DNA of 64,000 nt from Sialis fuliginosa (taxonomy: Eukaryota; Arthropoda; Insecta; Megaloptera; Sialidae), in NCBI GenBank assembly GCA_961205875.1, contig OY540811.1:16609248-16673247 (forward strand), read 5' to 3'. The translations under genes and the position numbers were made by a program. The notes beneath the pieces were generated by a model. That model worked only from the letters and a program-made list of their open reading frames with translations, did not search any database and was not told the origin of the DNA. Below, in pieces: positions 34,146 to 47,000 of the stretch. The stretch's first letter is position 1, and each line of letters opens with the position of its first letter.

Positions 34146-36000
34146 ATTTATTCATTTTTTCGAAGATGAAATTTTTGGAAAAAAATATTAATTATAATTA
34201 AATAACAGAGAAGAAATCTATCGTTTATTTCCCATTCATTTTATTGTATCTTCTATTAGTTTGTCAGAAATATGTTTTAATAAAATAAAAATCACGTACA
34301 TTGTTCACTGTCAGGATTAAGTATAAGAAAGTCCCAAAACTCCCATAACAAATTTTTTTTTACTGAAAAGACGTTATTTATAACTGAAAACAAAAATCTG
34401 TATTTATTTTTTTAAATAAATAAATATTATCTCATCAGATAACAAAAAATGTGCACACTTAAATTTTCAATATTCGTAGAAACCAATTTGGTTGATTGAA
34501 ATTTTATCAGTGATCGATTTCAGTATAAATAAACACATATCGCGCTCGGATAAAGCTACCCCGTGACATTTATAAAACATACATCGTGTGAATCCTTTCA
34601 CGCACAAAAACAAATAAATAAACAGAATATAGAGAGTCCCTTGGAAAGTGACGATTATTCGATTAGGATCTTATTGTACAATAAAAACCCCGGCGAGTGA
34701 TAGATCAAAAGATAAATATACACAGTAGTACAATAAAATATGGGCTTAACATTACTTATATACAATCAGCCACCATTTTCATTGACTTACACAATACGAC
34801 CCTTTGGTATTTACATGACAAAAGGTTTACTATATAGTTAACATTGTACTGTGAAATGTCGTATGGACTCTAGTATGGGTCTAGTACGTTACATCGACAT
34901 AATAGTTCATCGACTGGAGAGTTACAATCTTGTACAATATTTCAGCAGAACTTCCAGAACCAAATTTATTTGAATTGGCATTGCTTTAGTTAATAAATAA
35001 TAATTTTTCAGTATATTGATTTAAGATCTTAACAAATAACATTTGCATAAAATTAAAAAATACATTTTTCGCTAAAATAAAGTAGATTTTATAATTTTAC
35101 GTTAGTTGTCAAATGACTAATGTACTCAAATTAATAATTTATTCGATGAACTGGTAGCGATGTACCGTACTATTATTATTCCTTTACTACTGTTGTGAAG
35201 ATGTATGAACCCAGAGCTGTAATCATATGTTTTAAATAAACAAACATCTGTGTACGTGTGTTTGTTTATTTATTCAGAGGGAAACCGTTCCTCCGAGAAC
35301 AAATCTCAATTTTGGATTATACCTGCATTTACAATTGAAGTGCTCTGAATTTAGTAATAATATTAATAATGGCGTGTTTGTGTATTTTGTAGGAAATTAG
35401 CAAGATTGAATTTATGTTGTTTTGTAACATGTTAAACTTTTGTTCGTATACTAATTTTGATTGTCATATATATGTACAAACAAAGCAAACAGCAAGAAAT
35501 ATTTGATTTTAGTTAATAGTCATAATTTTATTAAAATTCAATAGTTGACAAACATAGTTATTAAACAACATATTATAAACATGATGAGTCATATCAGGTG
35601 AAACAAATTTGAACAGTTGATTGAGAAAAATATTTCAAGAAAAAAGTTTAAATAAACATGTGTCTGGAAATTCTTCGTGAAAGAGCTACAGATCCCCAAA
35701 GATTTAGCCAAAAATTAGTTTTTATTTAATATTTTGAAAACCCATTGTGATAGTAGTATACGTGTTTAATACTAAACCGATTATAAAATGTGTTTGTTTT
35801 GACCTAAAACGGAAAGATCAATTTCTCTTTAAAAAACGATCGCAAAGATTCTCGTATCTTCAATAATAAAACATAATATAACAAAGATACAACGCATTTT
35901 ATTTATTATTTAAAAAAAATCACTATTGCCATGAAATACTAAAATATGTTTTTGAAATTTTTATATTTATTAAAATTCGTTGCTTATTTTGTTAATGATG
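34146..36000. other. AT-rich non-coding stretch
   Basis: No gene is recognised. A short perfect stem TAAATAAACAAACA/TGTTTGTTTATTTA around a 12-nt loop lies at about 35234-35273. The segment also has ordinary AT-rich low-complexity sequence. Confidence 0.35.
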
Positions 36001-36080
36001 ACAGCAATGCCGGCTTTAGAAAGAGAAATTGGGCGACCGCCCGAGGTGCCAGTTCAGAAGGGGCGGCGGACGGACACATA
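36001..36080 (+). repeat. GC-rich repeat fragment, copy A
   Basis: GCAATGCCGGCTTTAG, GGGCGACCGCCCGAGG and AAGGGGCGGCGG appear in order. The same order, in inverse orientation, occurs at 47428-47515. It is a fragment of an interspersed family with a strikingly GC-rich core compared with its AT-rich surroundings. I do not know the class. Confidence 0.6.
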
Positions 36081-39000
36081 GAGAAAAACTTAGCTTAAGT
36101 TTTACTAGATTTTTTTTCACTTTAAAAAAAAAACAAAAAGCATCTCGTATCTTCGATATGACGAGGAAGCAAGATTAATAATTTGGAATAAGTAGAATAT
36201 ATCGGAACAATTTGGGAGCATGATATATCGAATGAGAAGTTTTGTGATGGTTTTAAAAAAAGTTGTTCTCCGATTTCAAAAATTTTCTCTTGATTTTTCC
36301 GTTTCAAGTCATTTTTAATTTTTATTCCATGTCTTCAGAACTCATATATATCATTATGACATTTGATAATCGGTTTAGTATTAATACGTAGGTATGTGAT
36401 TATTACGAGTCATAGTAAATAAGTTACAATAAAACCTTAATGTGCGACCCTTACTTACATCTCGTTAGTATCACCTACCCTGGTCGTTCCGGGGCAATAT
36501 CCTTATCTATTTGGTTATCCATGTATGGTGGAGGTGTGCAGAAATACCTGGTTGTAATTGTAAACAAAAAAGCCCAAAATTAGTAATAAAATAAAAGACA
36601 TTGGGTTTATAATATAATTATGTTATCGTTGTAAATAATAGAAGTAAATGTTACACCTTTTAGCTAATGGATAATCAATAATAGCTGTAAATTATCTCTT
36701 AATAGTACAGGCAACGAGGGAATTTAAATAGAACAAATTCGGAGTGCGATGATATTGAATAAATAGAAAACTGTAAACCAATTTCAATATTAGCGTAATC
36801 TAATACTATACTGCCAACAAAATAGTAATTTTATATAAATTAAATTACAAAAGAAACAATACATCCAGAAAGTTCGAAATGTAAAGGTTCAACTATAGGT
36901 ATGTATATATCTACTACATTACGTTGTCGACAGTATTGATCTGGTACAATAAAAATAGTACAATTTATTTGTTCTAAATAATGTCTCTCATTTATTTTAT
37001 AGTTACTTAAAAACGAAAACAAATTATTATTTATCTTGTACTCTGTTTAAATATTCATTAAACATGAAATGTCCCGACAAGAAATGTTTAATGATATTAA
37101 TTTTAACACAATCGATTTACATAGAACCCAGTTAACCTAAAGCGATTTAATTTTAGCTTCTAAGACTGTATTTAAAAACTAATTATCCTTGTTTCTTTCA
37201 CACCAGATTAATTAGACGTTTTATAAAAGAATGCTTTTAATTATGTCAAACATTTCATTACAATGTTGCTAATTCTTATTTAGAATTCTCTCCATAAAAA
37301 ACCTACGATACAGCTGGCATACAAAAAATAACAATGAGGGAGTCATTTTTATTTATTTTTATTATATAGATTCTGGATTTTTTTCTATAGCTAAAAATAT
37401 TTTAATTATGAATATACATTAAATTTGTTGACTGTTTTTAAAGTTTGAAATTAATTGTTTCATATTTTTTAATTTTCGATTTTTATTAAATTAAACTTTG
37501 TTTTATACAGAAAGAAATAATATAAATATTTTTTATCATAGAATATAAGATATACATAATGTTTATTCATATATTATGTATATTACATGTTTATTAGTAA
37601 ATTAATGTATTTAATGTTAAATATCCTTTATTAGGAATGTTAATTTTTTCTTAAATTAATCATTAAGCATTTTTAGTTTCTGGGTGTATTTAAAAAACAT
37701 TATTATATATTGATTTTATATTCTCAAGAATTTATATATGTATCAATACAATAAAAAAATTTAATGGTGCATAACTTTTATAAATATAGAGTTTTATTAT
37801 TGTTTCCATCTACTTAAACAAAACATAATTAATCAAAAATATACATGCAATAAAATAAAATTAATAGTCGTTATTACTCATTGTAAGTAAACTCAAATTA
37901 CGTTATTATTAAAACAAAAAATGTTAAAGATATTTTATTTTCAGTTATAATATCTAGGATTTTTGATTAAATTTTAAAAATATTTTCATTATTTTAAAGG
38001 TAAAATTTTCTGTTTAATATTTATATATTAAATATTTTTGATACAAATAAAACATCGGAACTTTATTAAAACACATATTTTTCTCGAAAAAAAATTAAAG
38101 GAATTAAAATAAGGGTTTAAATTATGACGGACAATTTCGTAAATATTAATTTTATTTATAATTGTATTGCTATCTAAATCCTTTTACGATTTTTTTATTA
38201 ATTTTGAGTATTTTTTAAACTGTTATAATAGATAAATAACAGGCACTTACAATATAAAAAACAATTTGTTGTTAGTTAGTAGTATTGGATAAAGAATTAA
38301 TGAATTTAAAGGGTGACTTTTCGACAAAGTTACCAAAATTATTGCAGCTGTTTGAATCAGTGTAGAATTTCTCGTTTGCCTACTAATTTTCAAAGGCTAA
38401 AAGAGTAAATTGCATTGTCACTGAATTAAGTAGATAATAATAGACCGAATCTTTTTCAAGATACTGACTCGATTCAAGATCGAATCAATCATGAATTACA
38501 AATGTTTAGTGTCTAGCCCTAGATTTTGCAGAACATAAAAGGTCATTTGGTACTAATACTTAATAATTAATATTGCTTTTCCAAGAATTTCATATAAAAA
38601 ATGTTTTTGTTATGAAAATTCGCGAATTAATCCATTTTAAATTTTGTATCCATTTGTCAATTTGTTTTAATTAAATTTGTTTTCCATTTCCGTGTACATT
38701 TTTTAATATAAAAGATAATTTTAAATTTAAATTATAATTTAAAATTACTTTAAATGAACCAATATAGAGATGTATGATAATGGAAAATGATTTATTAATT
38801 ATATACGAATCATTCAGAAGTCTTAACGATTTTTATTACTAAACTAACAGTTGTAAATTTTTTTAAGTAGCTTTTGATTTATATATTGGTGAAGAGATGA
38901 AAGATTTTACGAATTTTTATATAAATAATATCCGAAAAATGTATTGTTTCTTGATTTCTAGTTATCTATATTTATTGAAACAATGATTAAAAATATATGG

Positions 39001-40190
39001 TTTACATCCAGAATTCCAGGCAACAGTTGTAGAAAATTGAAGAGTAACAAATGATTTATTTAAAAAATTCTTCAACTCTTTTTTTATAAATGTCGTAAAT
39101 TTGGAAATGGTCCTGATGTTCGAACTAGGGACAGCGCAGTTGAAGCTTCCTCGTTGTATAATATTTCAATCCTTCCGTATAAATCTTCAATGTTAAACTT
39201 TTCTGTCGAGTCAAAGTTTCCGAAACAAAAGGTTTTCCCTCTTTTTTATTTTGATCACATCGGGTATCTTCGTGCTTAATGTTTTGTATGCTTTACAACT
39301 TGTTTTTAGCTAAACAGATGTGTTTGAAAAAGACAGCTGTTTCTCCCGTGCCATATATATTATACTCTTGTTGAGGAAATTGAACATATTGTTTAAAATT
39401 GATACCGATCGATATTATTTTTTGTTTTACTTTACACCCTATCTGTGATACTTTATGAGTCGTGAAATTTAATGAACTATTCAGATGCAAAAGCAAGTAT
39501 TTCCAATTTTAATCGATTAATTAGTGACGCCTCTTTTGAGGAATGTTATATTTTATTAATTTGTCAATTCATTGAACAATTTTACTGTGTGAACTGTACT
39601 TTTTTTACTGAAACAAAAAACTTTTATTTGAAATAATTAAAATAATCCATATAATAATGATAGTAAATCAACAAAAAAGAACATTTCTAGATCTATAGCG
39701 AAAGATTTTTCTCTGAATACAGTGACAAAGGCTCTCCATTGTATTTTAAGGGACATTTTTCTTGAAAATTATAACTGGGAGGAATGAAACATGTAATAAA
39801 TATTACTAACTCGTCATTAGAAACAAATCGGCTAGAACTTAATATTTCCTTTTTGTCAACTCATAAGGAATCTAGATCCTATACAAATACCAATATTTTA
39901 CCTACCTATATAAGTCATGTAATATATTTTCAAGTCTTTTAACATTAACTTTAAACTAAATAAAGATTTTTCTTTTTTTTAGAAAACTAATAAAATATCT
40001 AAGGTGGCTCCATATACCAAAACCTTTTACTGCATCCGAACTTGTTATCACCAACAAGCAGTGTAGTTTCACTAAAAGTTAATTATAAATTCAGGCAAAT
40101 AAGGAAATTATAAAGACAATTAGCAAGACATCAGTTGGAATATCTAATTACGATGTCGCACTTGGTTCATTGGCTTAGTAATGCGATCAT
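36081..40190. other. AT-rich non-coding stretch
   Basis: These 4.1 kb are the most AT-rich of the window (especially 37400-38300) and hold no gene, repeat boundary or credible frame. The patch 39110-39260 is somewhat less AT-rich and contains GTTCGAACTAGGGAC, which resembles a tRNA T-arm on the minus strand, but no cloverleaf can be built. Confidence 0.4.
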
Positions 40191-40325
40191 CTCGAGCTCG
40201 TCATGTTTCCGCTAGTTAAGATGATTAACTAACGCCACCCACGCTAGCCGCCTCCTCGAAGGCGTTTGCACTGCGCCTTCACCCAGGCGATACACAAAAT
40301 TATACACATGTATCGTAAGTGTAAT
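40191..40325. promoter_or_regulatory. GC-richer island, possible conserved element
   Basis: GCTAGTTAAGATGATTAACTAACG contains an inverted GTTAA.../TTAAC pair, followed by CACCCACGCTAGCCGCCTCC, GAAGGCGTTTGCACTGCGCC and ACCCAGGCGATAC. It is unique in the window, lacks a useful frame and stands out from flanking DNA. A regulatory element is the best guess. GTTAAT-type sites would suit homeodomain factors, which is inference only. Confidence 0.25.
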
Positions 40326-41354
40326 ACGTGTGTTAGTACGGGAATGCGATGTTTATTGTATGTATGTATGAGTAGGTGGGTGTCTTATGTAATGTGTATA
40401 TGTGTATATGACATATGAACAGATTTGGAATTATTAATTATGGCAGATCTTGAGGGAAGTGAATTTTCAAGAACTGTTTAGCAGATTTTTAAATTGTAAA
40501 AATTATTGAATATTAATGCAATTGTATATGTTTGAATATTCTGCATTTGTCCACATTTTTATTATTTTATGAAAAGTCACTAGAAATTTTCATTTGTGTC
40601 CATAATATTTTATTTATACTCAAAGCATAATATTTAAATCTAGGAATTTCTATTATAATGCAAACAAAAATCTATAGTTTAAAACATAAAACATAGCTTG
40701 GTTAGTATAGTAACTACTACATTTAGGTTGATGATGATCACTATAATAAATTAAAGCAAAAAGAAACTATACCAACAAACCGACTTTAAAGGTCATGAAA
40801 ATTAAGTCGATATATTCTAGGGTTTTTTTCCAGCTCCGGTTCGGTATAAGTTTTAAACTATTACAGTATATTGTTTTGATTAGTGTTTTTTTCTCTAATA
40901 AAAGCAAAGTTTTATATTTTTATTTTTCGAGAAATTAAAAAGGAATGTGTTTTTCACAATTTTTTTCGTAATACTCATATATTAATTCTTAAAATAAATT
41001 ACTAAATAATGTTAAAATATAATTTATTGTGAATCATAAATTTTATCCAAATTATCTAATAGCACAAGATATGGCCCCTTTTCTAGCTTAATACATGTAT
41101 ATGTGAATTGTTACATTTGTGAAATATATTTTTTTTTGTATTCATACTTTTATAGATATTTAAATTGTACAAGTAAGTTCAATGACTGTAGAATTAAAAA
41201 TATTTCATTATCTAAATTATAACAGCTGTTTGAAATAATAAAGAAAAAATCTTTTTATTTATTATTTTTTTGTTTGTCTATGTTAACTATCATGTAATTT
41301 TCTCTGTTTCCTATAAACAAATGACATTAACACAGCCGCACAAAAAAAGTAAAT

Positions 41355-41574
41355 AACTTTTTCAGAGATCATTTAATTCATATGTATTTTAAGGCGCTGA
41401 ATCCGAATTTAAGGTGAAAATAGCACCTTATCCGATTCATTTTGAATATAACCCAATTTAATACTCAAACATTTGTTTTTTGAAGTTATTTTCAAAATTA
41501 ATCAGATAAGGTGCTATCAAATTCGGATTCAGCACCTCAAAATACATAGAAATACAATGGTCTCCGAAAAAGTT
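41355..41574. mobile_element. Palindromic hairpin element, 220 bp
   Basis: The left arm AACTTTTTCAGAGATCATTT...GCTGAATCCGAATTTAAGG is mirrored by the right arm (CCTTAT..., AATTCGGATTCAGC, then GGTCTCCGAAAAAGTT). The inner AGCACCTTATC and GATAAGGTGCT pair as well. The loop is AT-rich, about 60 bp. No coding sequence and no exact target duplication are seen. It is likely a foldback MITE. Confidence 0.7.
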
Positions 41575-41581
41575 CTTTGAA

Positions 41582-41800
41582 CAATATAAATTTTAATTTT
41601 AATAATTTATCTTGAAAAATTTAAACTGAAATTTCAAAAAAATAGAAATGCCGAGAAAGAAAAAACACTAGTAATGCCGTATTATTATAAAAAACATTCT
41701 ACATAAGTACATTTTAAAACAATAAAAATTTTAATTTTAATAATTTAAGCTGAAATTCCTTTTATCGAAAAGTTAGAAATGTTGATAAAGTTAGTAAGTT
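41582..41800 (+). repeat. Tandem duplication, 138-bp offset
   Basis: The phrase CAATA.AAATTTTAATTTTA followed by ATAATTTA, then TGAAATT and TAGAAATG, occurs at 41582-41660 and again at 41720-41795. The offset of the first bases is 138 bp. It directly follows the hairpin at 41355-41574 and may be part of the same array of repeats. Confidence 0.45.
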
Positions 41801-41999
41801 ATTTATGATTATAATAATACTTGTTAACACAAACCAGAACAGAAAACGAAATAAAGTCAAGATAACCGACATGTTAAATTTCTAAATCCCTCTCCAAAAA
41901 AATCCTCCCACCACCCTTTAGATCAGACAGAACAAACGCATGTTGCCAGTTAGTGCCCAACCACCGCCACACAGGAATTTAATATACACAAGATCAAAA

Positions 42000-42099
42000 T
42001 CCCGTTTCACACAGACGGCGATGTCTCGGACGTCTATGACGTCACAGTTACTGCAATTGCGAGGCAGATGTTCTTACGTGCGTTTGTTTATTTTTACAG
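42000..42099 (+). promoter_or_regulatory. GC-richer segment with CRE and strong 3' splice site
   Basis: CACACAGACGGCGATGTCTC precedes a perfect CRE TGACGTCA at 42037-42044. The segment ends in CGTTTGTTTATTTTTACAG, a good polypyrimidine tract and acceptor AG at 42098-42099. The composition is clearly above background. It may be the edge of a real exon or a conserved regulatory element. Confidence 0.3.
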
Positions 42100-42241
42100 G
42101 CTTCCTGTACGACTGACTCTGTTTGTGTTGAATATCATGATGATTGAAGGCATCTCCGTGTTCTTTAATTTGTCCCTTGGCAATCAGACAGTTTGTAAAT
42201 ATGCATGTTATAAAAATATGGATACAGAGCTATGTTTTTAA
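42100..42241 (+). other. Candidate terminal coding exon, unidentified
   Basis: After the acceptor at 42099 the +1 frame (from 42101) is open for 46 codons to TAA at 42239-42241. It begins LPVRLTLFVLNIMMIEG, is strongly hydrophobic over about its first 20 residues, then carries a Cys-containing tail TVCKYACYKNMDTELCF. GC content is higher than flanking DNA and an internal methionine pair lies in frame. A membrane-anchored C-terminus or a first exon are both possible. I recognise no family, and a spurious exon is a real alternative. Confidence 0.25.
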
Positions 42242-43985
42242 ATGGGGAAGTTATGAATATAGATGTATATTTATTTATGATAGTACAAGGTCATGTTATG
42301 AATTTTACTATGAAACTCTTTTTGCTGTATGCGCTTTTGAAAGCAGATTTATTTTTTGTTCTTTTGTACCCAGATATACATCTATGATGATCACGAGTTG
42401 ATAAAATAAATTTTTGCATTTACTTATAGCAACATGATATTTTGTTTGAGTAAATAGATTTACTTCATGTATATGCAAACTTTACATTACACCATTAATT
42501 AAATTTTTCATCAAATCATTTGGCCAAATATGATTTAAATATTACTTAAAAATTACGTAAACTCATGATATGCAGTAAAGTTTACATTCAGGTGCGCACT
42601 CATAAGGCACACAACGTTGCTGCAAACCGTTAAATATGATGCAAATATGATGTACATGTGTCTAGCTGGGTAGTCTTATGTGCTACACAGATAAAACTTT
42701 TATATTATGCTTTTAAAGATAATGGATAGGTGGTTTTTCTAGACAAATTATCAAATATTAATTCTAGAGAAAATTATAAGTAATCTGTTTAAAATTGCTC
42801 CATCTCGCCAGGTTTTTTAAATAGCTTAACTGAAAAGTACCAAAATGACGATTTTGGCAATGTTTAAGAATTTATTACCAAGATGTCTACCTGTGTTATC
42901 AAAAAAATTATATGAGCAAATATTTTTTAGAATATATATATACGATATCTACAGTCTAAATAGAGTAAGTGGGATCTCTGGAGACGTTACTTATAATCAA
43001 AGTATACTAAAGCGTTTTGGTAATGCAAATACTTTCCTTTTGAAATTTAATGTATAATTCAGAATATACAAAATAAATAATTTTATTATAACGTGTAGGT
43101 ACCTATTTAGATTACTTTTTTAACCATAAAATTTATCTAGTGGGAAAAGAGCTTAGAGTAATTCACTTAAAATATATAAAAGATAGCATAATTAATACAC
43201 TTCCATATTTATCTTTAACAACATGAACTTTATAACAAATTTGTCAAATGCTAATTACGCAAAAGATTCACGATTAAAAAAATGCAATTTTTTAGTTAGA
43301 TTGTGAATGAAATGAATTCAGTCATAAAACAATCCGAAATATTATGTTTTTTGTAATTTATAAATTATTTGTAAGAACTTCTGTTGGATCAAATATCGAT
43401 CTGACAGTAAATTCAGATAAAGTGTCAATGTTACTAGAAATAATAATTAATGTACATACGAATTTGTTGTGATATTAACAGAAAAGAAAATATTTGTTTT
43501 GTCTGAAATAACATTCAAATCCCTATGTCACGTAATGAACATCAATTTACGATTTATACATTAGTATATTAATTACATCAATATAAAAGTAGGTAAATAA
43601 TAACACCAAACGATTGTTTTGCTGTCAGATTAGACCAACATGTATTTTATTGTTTCCATTTTGTTTGATTAAAGTGTTTCATTACAAAATCAAACACACT
43701 GATTAGTTTACACTGAGTGCTGTTATTTTGGAATTTGTATATTTATAAAGTAAATAAAACTCCGATTGTTTTTAAATTGGTGTAGTTTTATCCAATATTG
43801 CCATCGGTTCCAGCTGTTATTTATAAACAATACACATTGTGGGAATACATATAATATTGAAACATTATTATAGTTTCAATGAAACCAGGTGTTAGTACTA
43901 AAATAACTTAACTTCATGATCAGTTGAGAAGTTCCTATTTAATTTGAAGATTAAATTATTAGTGCTTTATAATACTAGAATTATT
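42242..43985. other. AT-rich stretch with one weak small ORF
   Basis: A 70-codon plus-strand frame at 42845-43057 has a reasonable start context (ACCAAAATGAC) and begins MTILAMFKNLLPRCLPVLSK, but no domain, splice or composition evidence backs it. The remainder shows nothing recognisable. Confidence 0.25.
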
Positions 43986-43988
43986 TAC

Positions 43989-44726
43989 GTTCCGTAGAAA
44001 ACTAAGTTTTTCTCTGTTCGTCCGTCTGTCTGTCTATATAATATTTCACAAACTGAAAGTATATTCCAAAATTAGTGTTTACTTTTTCTTTTAGATAGGT
44101 CTCCTAAAATGCAACAAAAAAATGTCTAAGGACTTTTTTTCAACCCTTATGTCACGATATATTTGCATTCAAAGTTGTCAGAGCGTCCCCCCTCTATTTT
44201 TTAAATTATCGATGTAAAAAATCTGAAAAAATTCCAGAATGTAGCTTTTAATTAGTACTATCAATGAAAAGTATAACGAATACTGTCAAAAAATGTTTAC
44301 ACCCCTTCCATAGACTGAAAAGTGAACTCATTTTTTTCACTAATCCCATTGAGTTGGAGTGTCTTAAGATAGGTCTCCTAAAATGCAACAAATCATTTTT
44401 GACCTTTTGATTTTAACCCTTCACTCACGATATATTTGTTTTTAAAAGTGGTTATTATAGTGCTTCCCCCCATCTAATATCTAAACTATCGATTCAAAAA
44501 AAATTCAGAATGTTAATAAATACTTTCAATGAAAATTATAACGAACACTGTAGCAAAAATAGTTTATGAAAATGTTTGAAATAACCTTTTTTTATAAATT
44601 GCCACACGGACACGTACACTTTTATTGAGATTACATCTTTAGTCAACATAAAAAAACTCTGATACGTATTATCAAGTAGATAATGTTAGATGAAGAGAAT
44701 GCTAGTGAGAACGGCTACGGAACCTT
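43989..44726. mobile_element. CCGTAG/CTACGG-ended insect element, internal duplication
   Basis: The left end reads GTTCCGTAGAAAA followed by CGTCCGTCTGTCTGTC; the right end reads ACGGCTACGGAACC. This is the layout of a repeat family known from several insects, with TTCCGTAG/CTACGGAA termini. Inside, a 274-bp unit is duplicated: GATAGGTCTCCTAAAATGC starts at 44094 and again at 44368, each followed by TTAACCC-like text, ACGATATATTTG, CCCCCNTCTA and CAATGAAAA.TATAACGAA. No coding capacity or clear target duplication is seen. Confidence 0.6.
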
Positions 44727-46752
44727 ATCATATGCGTGCCAAACATGCATCTGGCCGTTTTATTTTATTAAGTATATTGTTCAACTAATATTTTGTTAGC
44801 TTTTACAGTACAATTAACTCTATATTAAGTAATAATACAAACGAACGATTTAATGATAAATTAGTAAAAATGAATAAGTGCGTAGAAAAATATCTGTTCA
44901 AATATTTAATATTTAACATGCTCACAAATATAAAATAATATTGTTATAATAAATTTATATAAAGAATTAATAACAATATCTGCATACATTTACTAGTAAT
45001 TGTATCGATTAAATATTAAAACCCCTTTAAATTCGATTGATTGAATAAATAATTCTCTCCGATTTTTCCATTGAATTTCATTGTCATGGGAATTAAATTT
45101 GTATTTAACAATTTCCCTTCCTCATTATTAAACACAGATGTTTCAGCTCCCCTATTTTATTTATAAACGTGCACAAATGGGCCAAATTAATTTAATCAAA
45201 TTTATATTTATTTATTTTTAATTTAAACAGCCTTCTCTAAATTTACCATTATAAACATTCAGTTCAGTTATCTTTTCATATTTAATTAATTTTTTAAAAT
45301 TTGTATAGAGTATAAGCCATATACAATACATATACATATGTATATTTTATATGAATGAATGAAATGCGAAAATACAATGCATTAAAAATCCATTCTTGTA
45401 CTAAAATTATGAACTATAATACTTATTATTATATACTGTATGTATAACAAAATAACTCAAAAATATTTTAGCAAATTACAAAGGGATGTTTATTATTTAT
45501 ATTTATAATACAATATGATTTTTAATTCTTATGCAACAAAAAAAAGTTAAACGGTAGAATTCTTAGCAGAAACTGTCAGCAACCAAAAATAACAATAATT
45601 GTTACAGACGTTAATTGTTTAATTACTTAACTGGGAGGTCTAGTAAAATTATTTAAACTGGTTCAATCTAATAATGAAAATTAAATTGTGTAATCTTTAT
45701 TACCTATATATTTTTTGTAGATGAAGATATTTTATTTTATAGAGATTCATGAGCTTTGTAGTAATTCTAGGCTTCTAAGTATAGATTATTATTATTATAT
45801 TGAATTTGTACTGATGTTACAGTGGGCATTTTTAGGATCTTTTTTGAACAGATATTGATCAAATTTACCAAATAAATGTAACTTATGTATATATATTTGT
45901 CAAGATTCACAACTTTTTACATAGAATGACTGTTTTTAATAAAATTTAAATATTTTGTTGTATTTTTGGGAGACTATTTTATAATTTTATAACATCCTTA
46001 TAAAATTTTTGAATAGGTATAAAAATTTCACCATATTGGTTTACTTACTATATACACATAGGGAGTAGATATAGCAATGTTTACTGTATTTAGGGGTTGG
46101 TACCACTGGTAATATCGGCTTACAGTTGATTGTGAATGTACAACAACAATGGTATTGTGCACTGACCACTCTGGCCTGACTATGAATGTACCAGAAACCC
46201 ATACAAATGACGCTTGTAGACAAATTGGATCAAGCAGACAATGAACCAGGATGAATGTGTTATGTACAGAGACGGGCTTCAACTTGTTAAGTTAATCCTT
46301 TTATACTTAATTTACTTAGTTGGCCATGTGTGTATTTTATTAATAAATAGCGGTTTACTACTGCAAAAATTAATTTCTGTCTCTATCGGCGGGGAATAAC
46401 AAAATCTAGAGACGTAGTTTATGAAATAAAAAAATCATTTCATACTAATCAACTTTGGCCATTTCGAAAATTAGATTAATTTACTTTTTTTCTCAAAAAC
46501 TACATTTCACTACAAATAATTTGATTTGCCATTGAATTCGAATTGTAATTAAAAAATTGCAATGAAATCGTAGTAATGTTAAAATGAAATAAACCCCATA
46601 TTTATGATATAAAACTTATGTACGCAGTATTTCTATAAAAAAAACTGTTTCGCACTTGAGCTTTGTTTTTCGTCAAAAACAAATCCTTAGGGACAAATAA
46701 ATTGTATTAAAACTTACATCAAACATATGTTATACATATGAGGAGGTGAGTT
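44727..46752. other. AT-rich stretch, weak exon-like frame
   Basis: No gene is recognised. At 45721 an ATG directly follows the acceptor-like TATATTTTTTGTAG and opens 45 codons to TGA at 45856-45858. The composition is tyrosine- and isoleucine-rich, as expected from AT-rich chance frames. The less AT-rich patch 46060-46290 is open on the minus strand for 84 codons without known motifs. Confidence 0.25.
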
Positions 46753-46983
46753 CCAAAACTCATTAGTTCCATTTTTTTAAATAAACAAGATGCAGTGGAT
46801 TTTGAAAGGAATTTTTGCATTCTTTCATATTGTAATGTCAGTTTTTAGCAAAACTCACTTAACTATAATATGATTGAGCGAGTTTTGTTGAAAATTGACA
46901 TTATAATATAAAAGAATGCCAAAAATTCTTTCAAAATCCATTGCATCTCGATTATTTTATAAAATGGAACGAACGAGTTTTGG
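46753..46983. mobile_element. Palindromic hairpin element, 231 bp
   Basis: The left arm CCAAAACTCATTAGTTCC...GCAGTGGATTTTGAAAGGAA...TTTAGCAAAACTCACTT is mirrored by a right arm ending CGAACGAGTTTTGG, with a loop of only about 12-20 bp near 46865. I estimate 85% pairing. No frame or clear target duplication exists. It resembles a MITE reduced to a hairpin. Confidence 0.7.
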
Positions 46984-47000
46984 AAAAACATGTCAATTGA

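Noticed and set aside
39110-39140. Second tRNA-like T-arm (minus strand)
   Set aside because: Single GTTCGAAC word without a cloverleaf.
42845-43057. 70-codon plus-strand frame with fair start context
   Set aside because: No homology cue or composition shift; kept only as a remark in the regional note.
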